Made by a program: the position numbers and the translations under genes
Shown: positions 36,082 to 48,063 of the stretch, piece after piece
Layout of the letters: each line of letters begins with the position of its first letter
How positions within the stretch are numbered: the stretch's first letter is position 1
Notes under the pieces: model-generated
Databases searched by the model: none
What the model saw: only the letters and a program-made list of their open reading frames with translations
Told to the model about the DNA's origin: nothing
NCBI GenBank assembly: GCA_032718565.1
Contig: JAVGVS010000041.1
Coordinates: 1,431,501-1,495,500, forward strand
DNA from: Distichodus sexfasciatus
Lineage: Eukaryota; Chordata; Actinopteri; Characiformes; Distichodontidae
Length of the DNA stretch: 64,000 nt
Direction of reading: 5' to 3'

Positions 36082-36442
36082 GCTGAGCCCTTAAATTCCC
36101 TCCTTGGAGACGTTTAGTCTGCGTCCGTCTCCGGGAGGATTGCCGGGCGACGGAACTGAAGCGTGTCTTCAGGTTGACCCTCTGCATCCTGCCTGGAGGA
36201 ATGCGTGGAGATCTTTTGCTTGGAGGGAGGCTCCAATCCTGCACCTGCTTTGAGTAAACGCAGTTTGAGTCCTATCATGAAGTCTTGGGGTCAGTCAAGC
36301 CCTGTTCTAACAATCAGGTGAGCTCTTAAGCCCCCCCTGCTTAAGTCCAGTGTTGGACGTGCATTAATCTTCTACTCTGTGCACAGATAATGGAGATGGT
36401 CTTGGGGGAGAGTATGCAACAAATTGTTCTTTTGAGCTTTAA

Positions 36443-36578
36443 AGTCCCATATTGTGAAAAATTCACTTTTTCTGTTGTCTGATCTGAGATGTGTCTACAG
36501 CAAACTACTTCAGAGACATGTTTTGTGGAGCTCATAGACCTATTTTAACTTGTCGAAAAAATGTAGAATATGGGACCG
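36443..36578. mobile_element. TTAA-flanked short MITE (piggyBac-like)
   Basis: The segment starts AGTCCCATATT and ends AATATGGGACCG. The inverted arms share GTCCCATATT, and TTAA sits on both sides (36439-36442 and 36579-36582). A TTAA target with short arms fits a non-autonomous piggyBac-type element. At 136 bases it has no coding content. Confidence 0.6.
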
Positions 36579-36583
36579 TTAAA

Positions 36584-36800
36584 ACATTTACATTTAGCGT
36601 GTTTCACAGACGTTCTTATCCGTAGCTGATTGCATTTTCCAAATTATAAGGATGCTCTCCCTGGAGCGACATAAGGTTAAGGGCCTTGCTCAGGGGCCCA
36701 ACCGTGGCTTTTTTAAACCTCTCCTGGGATTCAAACCCCCAAACTTATCAACACAAATTTTAGTCATTTAGACCACCGTGTCACTACTGCAGCACAGGGT
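36584..36800 (-). mobile_element. SINE-like retroelement, reverse orientation
   Basis: The sequence runs ACATTTACATTTAGCG, TGCTCAGGGGCCCAACCGTG, then GGGATTCAAACCCC and a closing ACCACCGTGTCAC. GGGATTCAAACCCC is a reversed Pol III B-box-like sequence, which puts the tRNA-like head at the right. It is degraded. Confidence 0.6.
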
Positions 36801-38330
36801 ACTGAAAAGGTTCAGCCATCAAACACTGGAACGTCATAACATGTCACTTAAGTATTAATGTCAGCGATTATAAGCAGAAGTTTCTAAAACTGTAAAAAGC
36901 AATATCTGAGCAAAACATAGCATATGCCGTGTTTTTACTCCCTGCCAATCTCTGTTTTAATACAACCCTCCTACCCTGGGCTCTAACCTTTCCACTGCTT
37001 TGGTCTCGCTGAGTTCGAATGCATCTGTGTGGGCATTAGCACAATATCCACAGTGTCCCCAGGCGGCTGTTTTTTCGGCCTCTTTAAAGACTGGGCTGAG
37101 CAGCAAGAATTGTTTGAGTTACCTCCGAATCAAGTTTAAGCAAATGTTGACCCAGTTAATTTCAGAAGGGCTGCATTTTTAAACCACTTTCTGAGTTAAG
37201 CTGGCACTTCGAACGGTGATTAAGAGCTCCTTTGTAAATCTCCCACTGAGTTTTTTGTTTACTTCTTAAAAGCCTGGGTTATTCACTTTTTATGAGAAAG
37301 TATTTACCCAGCTCATGTGGAGTGCCACTGATGTTTATGAAAGTGCCTCACTCCAGATATCGAATTCAGACCAGCTCAGATCGGGACCCAGAGCTAACAG
37401 AACACCAGGGTGGGTTACCTGTCATCGTGTAGACTGATCTCAACTGCTTTGGAGGGAGTGAGAAGGAAATGATGTTATGGACTGGACCGTCATTCATCGG
37501 GTGGCTGCAGGCTGGGATTTAAAAAGAAGCCAAATCAAGAGAGATGGAGAGGAGGGTGAGGAGGGTGTGTGTGGGGGCTGGGATGTATACGGCTAGGCAG
37601 GTGTGGGGTTCGGTGTTGGGTGTCCACTGAGTGCTCTGAGGCAGTCAGGCTTTTTATTGTTCGTTTTCTTTCCATCACCTGATCTGCCCCCACTGTGGAC
37701 TATGAATAGAGTGCACAGGTCCCGGTGTCTAGTGCAAGGTCACGCAAAAACTCAAGTCCAGCATCCATCAGTAAGCGTGTAAATCTGAATACCGCGGCTG
37801 TCATATCGGAATGGCCAGTGCTGGTTTCGGCCTCTGTTAGGCGTTGCCAAGCGAAACTCGGATATCAGATTTCTTCTCTCGATACTGTCGGTGTGTGCTA
37901 TACAACACAGGCTTTTATTTAATAGATCACTATAGAAATATATAATCTGCACTGGAAAAAATGATTTGTGACCATCCTAATTAACTTAAATAAAATATGT
38001 TCAAAATTGACTGCATATAAAATAAATTCTAATAAATCCCATTAAAAAATACACATTTTAGCATAAACAAAATTATACTCTATTAAATATCTAAAACAGA
38101 TTCCCTAGGTTTCATAAGGTTATTCAAAATATTTGCATTAGACTAAAGCACTAATAAATGTAAGAAAATTAATGCGTTTCATGTATATTACAAATGCACA
38201 TTAAAGTTTTCATTTTTTGAGATTCATGAAGAACAGTTCAGATTTATATGAATCCAATTATAAAACTCGAATTTTTTGAAAAATATAATAAGTTGCTTTA
38301 TCGTTATGTGATTGCATCAGCAATTACATA

Positions 38331-38680
38331 TTGTTCTTCGTTTTATTATTTTTATTTTTATTATTATTCCACCCCATTTTTCTTAACGTTATTCCTCCTT
38401 CAGCTTTTGCGCTAGAAACGCTGCCTATAGTTGTGTATGTTGCTTTCATTCATGTTGTTGATAAATGCCCTCGTTCGCGAGTTCTGTCCATTTTTCCGAT
38501 GATGCATTATTTGCGTCACTCCTCCAACAGTTTTTTGCACTAGAAATGCTGTTTCAACTCTAAAACATATGAGCTATAGCGGTGTAGTGTGCTTTCATAC
38601 ACGTTTTTGCTATGTGCATTCAATTAATTTGCGAGTTATGTCCATTTTTATTTTTTCCATTATTTGTTTGTTATTTTTGA
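38331..38680. repeat. Degraded repeat with internal diverged duplication
   Basis: A TTATT-rich start is followed by two imperfect copies of a unit of roughly 115-130 bases, near 38404-38520 and 38535-38668. Each has GC(G/A)CTAGAAA(C/T)GCTG, then TGTTGCTTTCATT or TGTGCTTTCATA, then GCGAGTT(C/A)TGTCCATTTTT. Confidence 0.55.
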
Positions 38681-39551
38681 GCAACCCCTTTGTGTTTAAT
38701 GACTAAATGTTGCTGAGTGCATTATGAACAGTACCATTTGCATCATAAATGGGATTCGTTATGTGATTGCGTCATTATGTGTTAACTCTAACCCTAATCA
38801 CATTTGCATTTTCTTATGAAAAGTCACATATTTTAGTTTGGTGGAAATTTGTCATAAAATTGAAGTGTATAAAGTTATAAATCAGGAAATCTGAAGTGGT
38901 AAAAAAGGACGCAAACTACAAACTCCCAAATGCTCTCCGTGACTGTAATGGATCTGTATTGAACGTAGCACACACTTATTGTCCTCCCCCCAACACTCCA
39001 CCCAACACTCATTTTATCTAACCACAACTGGCTGTGCTTAAGTGTCAGTAGCATGTTACAGATGTGTCTGCTGCTTCTTATGACACTGCATACAGTGAGA
39101 TAGAGAATCGTCCTGAGGCAATGCCACACCGACGCCCTGCAGAGCATTAAGTTCCTCTTGCTGGGGTCTCTGTTCAACTGAAAACTGATAAGACAGTCCA
39201 CACTCCACCTGATAAACCCGACTCACTGCAGCCAGACCAGGAAATAGACGGCGGTAAAGTTAAGGCCAAGAAGCCACACCTAGTTGTCTGAGGAAGGCAA
39301 TGAGATTTCATGCTCAATTTGTCAGATTGATATCAAGTGTGTTGGATTTTCTACAAATGCATTAATATGTAGAAATAAAAGACTCCTAACACTGATCTAA
39401 ACTGGGACAATTCTTAATTATTTCACGTCATTTCAGACCAGATGCTTGACCTAAAGACTCAACACAAGTGTTGTGTAGTTTGCAGTTGCTGCTCCAGAAT
39501 GATGGAATGATTTACCACCACACGTTAGCCAGGCTATTTTTACTGTAAATT

Positions 39552-39745
39552 TCAATTTAGAATCACCAATTAAGCTACAGCACATACTTTTGGATTGTGG
39601 GAGGAAACCAGAGCACCTGAAGGAACCCACGCGAACACAGGGAGAGCATGCACACTCCACACAGAAAGACCCTACGACTGACCAGGGGACCCAACCCAGG
39701 ATCTCCTCGCTGTGAGGCAGCAGTGCTAACCACTGTGCCACTGTG
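39552..39745 (-). repeat. Interspersed repeat, family A
   Basis: It carries CAATTTAGAATCACCAATTA, TGTGGGAGGAAACCAGAGCA, CCACACAGAAAGACCC and CTCCTCGCTGTGAGGCAGCA, ending CACTGTGCCACTGTG. It is the second-longest family A copy in the window. Confidence 0.7.
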
Positions 39746-40691
39746 AACACTAATACTATTATTAAATTTATTAACTTTTTGTTTTTAATGTATTTTTTTG
39801 GTTTGATATTATTACCTCAGACTGACCGGGGAAACCACTGTCATTCACCAGATGCGTACCGAAGTGAACAGTGCAAGAATCTAACTCTGTTTTCCGGCTG
39901 GAACGTTGGACGTTCCACACATGGCCCATTCAGTCTGGTTCCAGTACCGGGGTCCGTGTTAGAGAAGCGTGAGTAAGAGAGAGCAACAATGCACAAAAGA
40001 AACTTTGTTAAGACACTCAATCTATCACATGAATCATTATTTTCACCTCCAGACCGAGAACTCTGCTACATTCCCTTTGTAACTCTGAGCGGTTTGATAC
40101 GGGGAGGAGGCCAGGAATCAGTCCAAAGTATCATGTTAACTTTAAAACTGTTTCCTCATGTTACCCTGCTGTCTGAAAGGCGGCCAGCGCTCTGTTTGAG
40201 GAGGGGGATGCCCATAAAGTTTTAGTCAGACTATGACACTCTCCTCATTGTCGATGAATGTTGATACATGAGCCTTTCAGTATTCATTACGTTCATTGAA
40301 TCACCCTCCACAACACACACTACTTTTTCATTGCAGCGTGTGGATGGATAACACAAGAAACGACGGGGGAAATCCAGAATGTAGGCTTTTGGAAGTATTC
40401 AGCATGAACATTGCATTATTTATTTATTTATTCATAGCTTACTATTTTAGCTTTTCATTTATTTTACGAATTCACAGTTACAGCTTGGTGTTTACAACTA
40501 CGAAGTATTTTCTTGTAGATAAAATCTGCGTTCCTACTTTGTGGGAAAAACCCGAATGAAAATAAAAAACTCTCAAAAATAATGATTTAATAAAGAATAA
40601 AACAAGCATATAACAAGAATGTTTGTCTTTGTTGATGTTAGGATTTAGTGTAAGTTATACGGTTAGAAAATTTGTTTTGCCCACCAATATT

Positions 40692-40695
40692 ATGT

Positions 40696-40730
<35 letters not shown>

Positions 40731-40731
40731 A
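40692..40731. repeat. (GT)n microsatellite
   Basis: A GT-dinucleotide run of about 20 units with one TTTG interruption. Confidence 0.95.
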
Positions 40732-43700
40732 GAACCCTACAGACCCAGTCTCCACCCTAAGCTGCATTATGAGCATTTCAATACCAGCTAAAGCGAGAGT
40801 TGTATTTAAAACGTGAAGTAGTGGGATGAAAAACGAGCCCCTTTCAGTGTTCTGCTGTCACCCCCTCAAACACACCATGTCTTAGGTCCCGTTCCCCTCA
40901 TCTTATGTTCCCTGCGTGTGAAAGGCGTGGGCCCCTGGGCTGTGGGGCCCGTCTGAACTCTCTTTTCTCCTCCTGACAACAGCCATTCCCCTGCACTTCA
41001 CTCAGCCACCGCGGCTACGCCCACAGCCTGCCGTTGGCACCATCGCATCCACACCTTCCCTTACGACCCTCAACGCCAGTCCCAGGCCTGAGACTTCACG
41101 GCCAACCTACAGACAGAGCTTCTGTTCAGATTTGCTGGTATTACGCAGACGCTTAAAATCGGACGTGTTCCAAACCGTCAAGCCAAAGCATGTGTCCTTT
41201 TTCTTGTCCAACTTTCTTTTGTGGGATGCTTGACAGAAAAACACAAGCTCGTCAAAGTCAAAAGTCAAAGTAAACGTTATTGTCATCTCAGTTTATACAT
41301 GTATATATAGAGATGAGACAACGTGGCTCCAGTTTTTACAGAGGACAAAGAAGACACAGAGAGTATGTATAAATATATATGAGATATAACCTCTAAACTA
41401 GAGCTGTAATATTTGGTTTCTTTTTAGGATTTGGTTCCCTCTGAGTCACTCAATAAACTGATCCGGGTGTGTGAGTCACTTGAGTCAGTATTGCTTAATC
41501 GCCAACTGAAACGTTTGTTATTCATAGAAGAAAGTATCTGTGGCTTGTGATTAGAATAAATGCACTACCAAATAAATGACAAAGTATCAAGACAGGGCCA
41601 CCTGAGTGACACTAGAGGAAGTTAACCGGCGGATTCACTCTGTGTGTGGTTCACGGAGCACAAACCTGCACGTGTGGGCGATTCAGATTCGGGTTCAGAT
41701 TCAGAGGAAGTTAATCAACAGATTTACTCATAAACGTGTGCTTTGTGCCGCACTACTAATTCGACTGAGATCAGTCCCGTAGTCCACAAAGAGGATTCAA
41801 CTCTGTAGGAAGTTGTTATGATCTCTCATTTGAGTGTGATGGTGCAGGCCAACTGTAGGTTATGACATTTTTAGCAGCTATACTTGCTACTACAGCTGTA
41901 TTGATCTTGTAATGAGTTTGAAATGATTATAAGAGGTATGTACGTGATGGGGTTTATATTTTAGTCATGGTGTAGTTAGGATTCCAGGTTAATAGAGACC
42001 TCAGATTTGTGACTTGTGTGAGTTGTTTAATGGATCCGGATCACCCGCAAATATTGTTATGCCAGTACAAGAGGAGAAAACTATCATTACAATTATGGAA
42101 TGTACTTTTGCTCGTTAAAGTAATGTGCATGAGATCATTAGCAATTTGACATGAATTTACTGTACAGACAATCTATTTAAAACATAAACAGCATCTCTAG
42201 GACTCAAACGTCAGCGTGTCTCACTCAAGATTAGAAAAAGAGTCGTCGTTTGAGATTTATCACAATCACACACTCTGTCCTGAGACTGCCGTCATCACAT
42301 GATATTCCAAATGGAAAGAATTTCAAATATTTTGCTATGATCCTCTTACTCTTATTCGTTCATGCAGGGAAATCAGTCTCCATTAGGATGTGATGTGGAT
42401 GAGTAATGACTTTCATTTGTTTTGAGTTCCTGGGTTTGAATAACAAAGGCATAGGACATGGTGTACCCCTTCTCTCTTTCACTCGCTCTCTTCTTATTTG
42501 TCTTTTCATATAAATCATGGATTTACCCATTTAATAGCGTTTGTTACAGATGCAGTTTGTATGTCTTATTAAACCTTTATCTTTTCATAAATTGTTAAAT
42601 TTTTGTCTTTAAAAATGTAACTTTTCAGTGAACAGATTTATATTTACACAAATGTGAAAGAAACAAATGTGAATGTCTGATATTTTTTATTACTTTGATT
42701 AATAACTTTTTCCAGCAGATACGCAGCTAATGACATGACTTCATTCGAAAGACAGCAGCGCACTTGGAAAAATAAGCAGTTAAAGGAAAAGTGTGCACGT
42801 GTCTCGCCCTTATTACTGCAAGTCTATATTTTTGGTGCCTAGAGAAGGAAGATCTAGCACTCTTGTCAAAATAATCCTCTAAAATGTATTTCTTCCAGCA
42901 TTGTTCTTTTGCCAAATGCACCTCTTTTATTCCAGCCGGAACGCCCTTGAGAAAATAATCTTAAAGCCCGTCTCATCCGCTTTATCTGAGTGTCAACTGC
43001 ATGCTCCATCTCCTCTACGTTCTCGACTGACTGGCCGTACATCTATGTCTGGCTTCCCACAGTTCTCGCTGCGATATCTATCTGCTGTCACCTGCTGATC
43101 TCACACACACACGTATGAACATAAACACTCAATGTTCACTTAGAACCTCTTGGGTATGGACTTTCTGCCCAGTTTAAGAGGTACACCAAGTCTAGTCTGA
43201 AAATGTTTAACTCTTGACTCCTAATAAAATATTGTCATGCTACTTGTTTCAATTTGTATCTGTTACTTTTCATGTTTAAAAATTTGCTGCTATACAGAAA
43301 TGAAAAATAAGCACAATTACATGGTGAAATTGTTAAGTAACAAATATTTCTACTGAATTAATCAATATTTAAATGAAAATATGTATTTTATTTTATGTAA
43401 TTACCTATTTTTCTTTTCTGTTTAAAAGGGAAACTTCCACTTATGATATTGATTTTTGAACATGTAGACAGATGCCTGGATAGTTACTTGTGTATAGTAC
43501 AATAAGTGAGACATTGACAGAAATAAAACTCAGGATGGTTGTGGGATGCTGAATTGTCAGACTGTGCATAACAAAAGATATCTATACTAACACAAAGTCT
43601 CTATACTCCCCGAGGACCTCACAAGCAGGTGTTTCTAATAAAGTCTGTGGTAAGTCTACATGCACGTTGAATGTGACCCAGCCCTTTTACTTCTAACCCC

Positions 43701-44564
43701 TTATGTGTTTTCAATCTTTTGACCAGGTCCGCATTGCAGATGAGAAACGCAGACTCTCCTGTAAAATAAGGGTAGAAGAACAATCTCGCCTCATTACCAA
43801 ACAATACGATTTGGGTGAGAGTTAGTGTGATCCTGCCAAGCATACAGAGCCGGGATTGAATGGGCCATTAGCACTCCAGCTGAAGGTGCTACAGACTTGC
43901 TGGAGAGCGGCTCGTGTGAGATGCTAATGACGTGCTAATCCCCTCCCTCTCAAACCCGCATAAACAGTCGACATGTGAACTTACCCCCAGATAACAGCTC
44001 GGAGTACAGTCATTTACTATGACATCAATCTGGTTTTCCCACTGTACTGCTTTCTGTTGCTTCCAGTGTCAGTGTTATCATCAGTAAATTCCTCCTCAGC
44101 CAACACCACCCTGCTGTCAAATTGAAGGCCTGAATACAATAAGCCATTCTTACTCCAGCGCTATTTGGCAGTGACTTAGTGAGATGTTACATGGCATTAC
44201 AGTAGATGGTAGAAAATGTGATAGCAAAATGTTAGAACAATAAAAGCAGTATTGTACTGATGAGTACCACTGTACAGAGGTACCTCGGTTCTCAAACTGC
44301 TTAGACTATGAATATTTTGGAGTACGAACAAAATCTTGGAAAACGAATCGAGCATGTTTTATATGGGAAATTGCAAAATTGCACTGAGTGATTTTGAACC
44401 AAGGTAAACAATTTGTCACACAAACTATATTTTTGATCATAAAAGTGTATAAATCGTTGACATGCACATTTTCAATAAACTTCATCTTTCACAAAAACGA
44501 ATCTGCAGGTGGCATTTGATTCCATTTAGATTCCATTTAACCTTACTCAATATGTTTTATTGTA

Positions 44565-44775
44565 GGTGTAGCATAACGGTTAGGGAGTTGGCACTGTGAT
44601 TGGAAGGTTACCAGTTTAAATCCCGGACTTGTAAAGGTACCACTGAGGTACTCATGAGAAAAGTCCTGCTCCCCGGGTGCTGCCAAAAAAACTGCTTTAC
44701 GGATGGGTCAGGATGGGCTGAGGTCAGATTTCGTTGTAGTGCTGTGCTGTGCTGTGTTCACAATGACGAATAATA
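44565..44775 (+). mobile_element. tRNA-derived SINE
   Basis: The head has an A box in GTGTAGCATAACGGTTAGGG and a B box within GGTTACCAGTTTAAATCCCG. The body continues ACTGAGGTACTCATGAG and the tail is GTGTTCACAATGACGAATAA, a tail also seen alone near 18570. It is a different family from the SINE at 33537. Confidence 0.75.
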
Positions 44776-45369
44776 ACACTTAAAAATTCTTAAACATTTA
44801 AGATTCTCTGTTTTGGAATCAAACACAATGTGTAGTACAAACACAATCAGGGAAGTTACATTCATTGTTTCCCTACATCCAATCCCTCAGAGTTTCTTAA
44901 AATCCTGCAACGTCTCCATGGTGAACAAGGTCACCGGTCGGGACATGAGGGCATGACCGAGGTTATAAATCACTATGGTGCTACACACAAGTACTTGCAG
45001 GCAGTCGACATCAGGGCTGTGTAACGTTGGTACATGTCACCTATGATTTCACCTCAGCGAGATGGGTGAAATCAAAGCACAACAGAAGGATCACTTTCAG
45101 CCCAAGAATAGGATGCCCAGCATGCTTCATGTTCCAGCATTTCTGAAGCAGGCTGACTGCCAGCATACCACACACACCCACTTACACCAGAACATGTTGA
45201 AATAGTCTCTTCCTCTTTGCCTCAAGCTCTTGACAAAACTTTAACAAGACTTGCATTTAGGGAGAAATGATTTGGTCCACTACACGGGAGATCATGTTTA
45301 ACATAATCACACTATCAAGATTCATCCATTAAAAACAAAAGGTAGTGGAAGGTGAGTGTTTCTAGGGTT

Positions 45370-46001
45370 TTACCAATATCATTATGGCCACATCCGGCAA
45401 AGAATGGGGTCCAAGCAAATGTCGCAAAAAGCAACACAAAAGCAAATAGTCGCATTGTATAATTAGCGCCCCCTATTGTTCAGATAGCAACATTGTATAT
45501 TTCTCTCTTCCATATTTTAGTTGTAAAAGTTTATACCAAGTCTGACTTACGGCCCTTGAGATAAAAGCATTTACCATTTATAGCACCCCCTAGTGTTCAA
45601 TTGGCGCCATTGATGCTAGCTGGGCCAAAACAGTCCAAAAATACAACTGTTTAAGCAAAATAAGCCATGCCCCGCTGCAAGTAATTTGCTCACTTGTCTT
45701 AAACAGCTAATTAGCCTAGGAGGAGTTGGTATATTATTCAAATTAGCTCAAAATCTCAAAACGGGAAGTCCCAATTAGAAAGTTGTTTGGCTTATACCAA
45801 AGAAACAGGTAAAGCAGGAATTTTCACTCTAGGCTACACGGTTCGAGAGTTAGCTGAAAAACGTGCCAAAATGCGTTTGCCTTCGCATATAGCGCCAATT
45901 ATAGGCTGATCACATGCCGAGATAGACACCATTGCTACTTACCCTCCAAATTTCATCTTTCTAGAACCTACAGTTCAAACTGCACAATCCTTTTAGTAGA
46001 G

Positions 46002-46046
<45 letters not shown>
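45370..46046. repeat. Dispersed repeat with AGCGCCCCCTATTG motif and (AAT)n tail
   Basis: The block includes TTAGCGCCCCCTATTGTTC, a diverged second version ATAGCACCCCCTAGTGTTC, and ends in a 45-base AAT-trinucleotide tract at 46002-46046. This arrangement is common in fish genomes. Its class is not certain and no coding remains. Confidence 0.55.
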
Positions 46047-46047
<1 letters not shown>

Positions 46048-46328
46048 AGAAGAAAAAAACAGAATAATTACAAGATTTCTTTGTGTTTGGATCCCTAATA
46101 AACTAATCTGTAAGTTGATCTTCTCAACTGACTAAAACTGAACTCTCTGGAGTCAAAATATGAGTTGGGTTCCAGCTGATTTGTCACAAAGCAGTGTAAA
46201 AAAAGACAATATTTTTAATGGTATATGTGTGTGTTTTTCAAGTGTTACATTCCTTGTCTTAAAGTACATTAATGCCCAGAGGCAGATCCATGCAGTGTAA
46301 AGGGAATGAGTCCTAATTAGCCACTTAA

Positions 46329-46394
46329 AGCACACACACACACACACACAAACAAACACACACACACACGAACACACACACACACATACACACG
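46329..46394. repeat. (CA)n microsatellite, interrupted
   Basis: CA repeats with AA, CG and TA interruptions. The open frame on the minus strand here is just repeat translation. Confidence 0.92.
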
Positions 46395-46911
46395 AGGCTG
46401 TGCAATCATCACACAGCATTGCAGAACTACAGGTTTTACGGTGCAAGTTCTACAGGTCGAAGCGGGTGCCAATAACTGCAGTTGTGGTCGGCTTATTAAC
46501 GCGTGTGTTCTCTTTTCGGGTGAAGGTTTAACCCATTTGGGGAATCCCAGCCGGCTTTCCTAGACATATAAGTACAGATGAGAAATGAGGCAGCATCTAT
46601 GGCATATGTTTATGGATGGAATTAGGCCTTGTTCTTGTGAGGGGAGTTTCCAGCAGGGAGGGTGGTGGTAATAAGCCGCCGTGCAGACAGTGTAATTTGC
46701 TCTGCGCTTGGAGACAAGGCGATGAGGAGGGAGAACGAGAGTCTCTTTGAAAGTCAGCACCGACTCCAGGAACACCTGGATCCTTTTTCAGAACTACAAA
46801 GCAGGAAAGAGGGAGAAAGAAACCCTGGTACTGATTAACCAAGCTCCCCTCCTTCTCACTGCCACTGGGGTTGAATACACAAAGAGCAAAAACTCCTCAG
46901 GAGAGAATGGG

Positions 46912-46912
<1 letters not shown>

Positions 46913-46952
<40 letters not shown>
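46913..46952. repeat. (CA)n microsatellite
   Basis: An uninterrupted CA tract of about 19 units. Confidence 0.95.
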
Positions 46953-46954
<2 letters not shown>

Positions 46955-47314
46955 AATTCTCTCAAACTGGATCAGAAGAAGATGCCCGTTCTCCTCGAGG
47001 GCAGCCATATGGACAGTTTTGGAAAGAAAAGCTGAAATTGTCTAATGCATGCTAAGCACATTATTCTTAATTTTGGTTTTCAAAAAGAAAATTTGTGAAG
47101 GAACTTTGGTGGATAAAATTTTCGATATATGTTTATAACAATTACACAAATATATTAAGCAAGGATTTGTGTTGTCTTTTGAAATTGGGTTAACAGATTT
47201 GTGAAATTTTACACTTTATAGAAACATGCAGAGGTTCCCACTCTATATTAAGTGTATATTTATATTAAGCGTTTATGAAGAAAACAGTCACATCAAATTC
47301 CTTTGCAGGAATAA

Positions 47315-48063
47315 CGTTTTTTTATTTCAATGGTACATTTCCAAAATTTCAGAAATCACTTCAAAACATAACAAACTCCACTGAATATATAAATATGTAT
47401 AGTATTTACAAAACGTACATCATTCTAAAAATATATATATGTTTCTACATCTGCCATTACACACTCAAGCCTCCCGCTCAGGTTAACTTTGACAAAGTCT
47501 CTAAATAAGATTTTGGATTTGTCCTTCTCGGCTCACCATACTTTGGCTCTATTAGTTGCTCCCTGTTAGCTTGGTCATGGTCCGGTAGCTAAACACGTGT
47601 GGTGTCGTGATCTTCGGCCTTAAGGTGGTGGTGTCTGATCGGTCGACTGTGGAGAGGCTCAGATAAGCGGAGACGGGAGGTTTCTCCAGGCTCTGAAAGG
47701 GCCCCGAGGCTTTCTGTATTCACTCTAAGAAGCTCTTTTTGGGGAGTGGGAGGGGACATAGAGTGACCCCACCGACCCCAAAGGCTTAGCCGACCAAAAG
47801 CAGGAGCCCCTCCACCGTTTTAACACAGAACTAAGTGCTTTCGTCATACGTCCCTATGAATAATACACATTTACAAAAAGGGACAAACCATTCTTCTGTT
47901 TATGTGTGAATACAAATTTCCTTTAGAGTCCTTTACAAAAGTATATAGGTGTGCTGTTTCAGGAAATTTCGTGTCTCCTACGACCAACCCCTACTCTCAA
48001 CCCAGAGGTTCTTAAATACGAAGGGTTAGCCAGTTTAAAGCAAAGTCTATAGGTTTCTCCTCC
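47315..48063 (-). other. ackr3: Probable ackr3 3' UTR
   Basis: It is bounded by the stop codon and the AATAAA at 47321-47326. On the transcript strand it contains AGCACTTA (47839-47832), an 8-mer match to the AAGUGC seed shared by miR-430c and the miR-17/302 families. The end is an estimate. Confidence 0.5.
47321..47326 (-). terminator. Probable ackr3 polyadenylation signal
   Basis: AATAAA on the minus strand lies about 740 bases beyond the ackr3 stop codon. The sequence between has no repeat and is GC-richer than what follows, as expected of a 3' UTR. Confidence 0.45.

Larger units (their letters stand above)
36801..47300. other. Gene desert between MuRF and ackr3, right part
   Basis: No exon with phase or protein motif was found. 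Besides the repeats listed separately, a fish-type TTATTGTCATCTCAG repeat fragment lies at 41255-41300 and GGTGTTTCTAATAAAGTCTG at 43629. A GC-richer, unique part is at 40860-41110. Open frames here (for example 39451-39750, which lies mostly in a family A repeat) are not genes. Confidence 0.5.
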
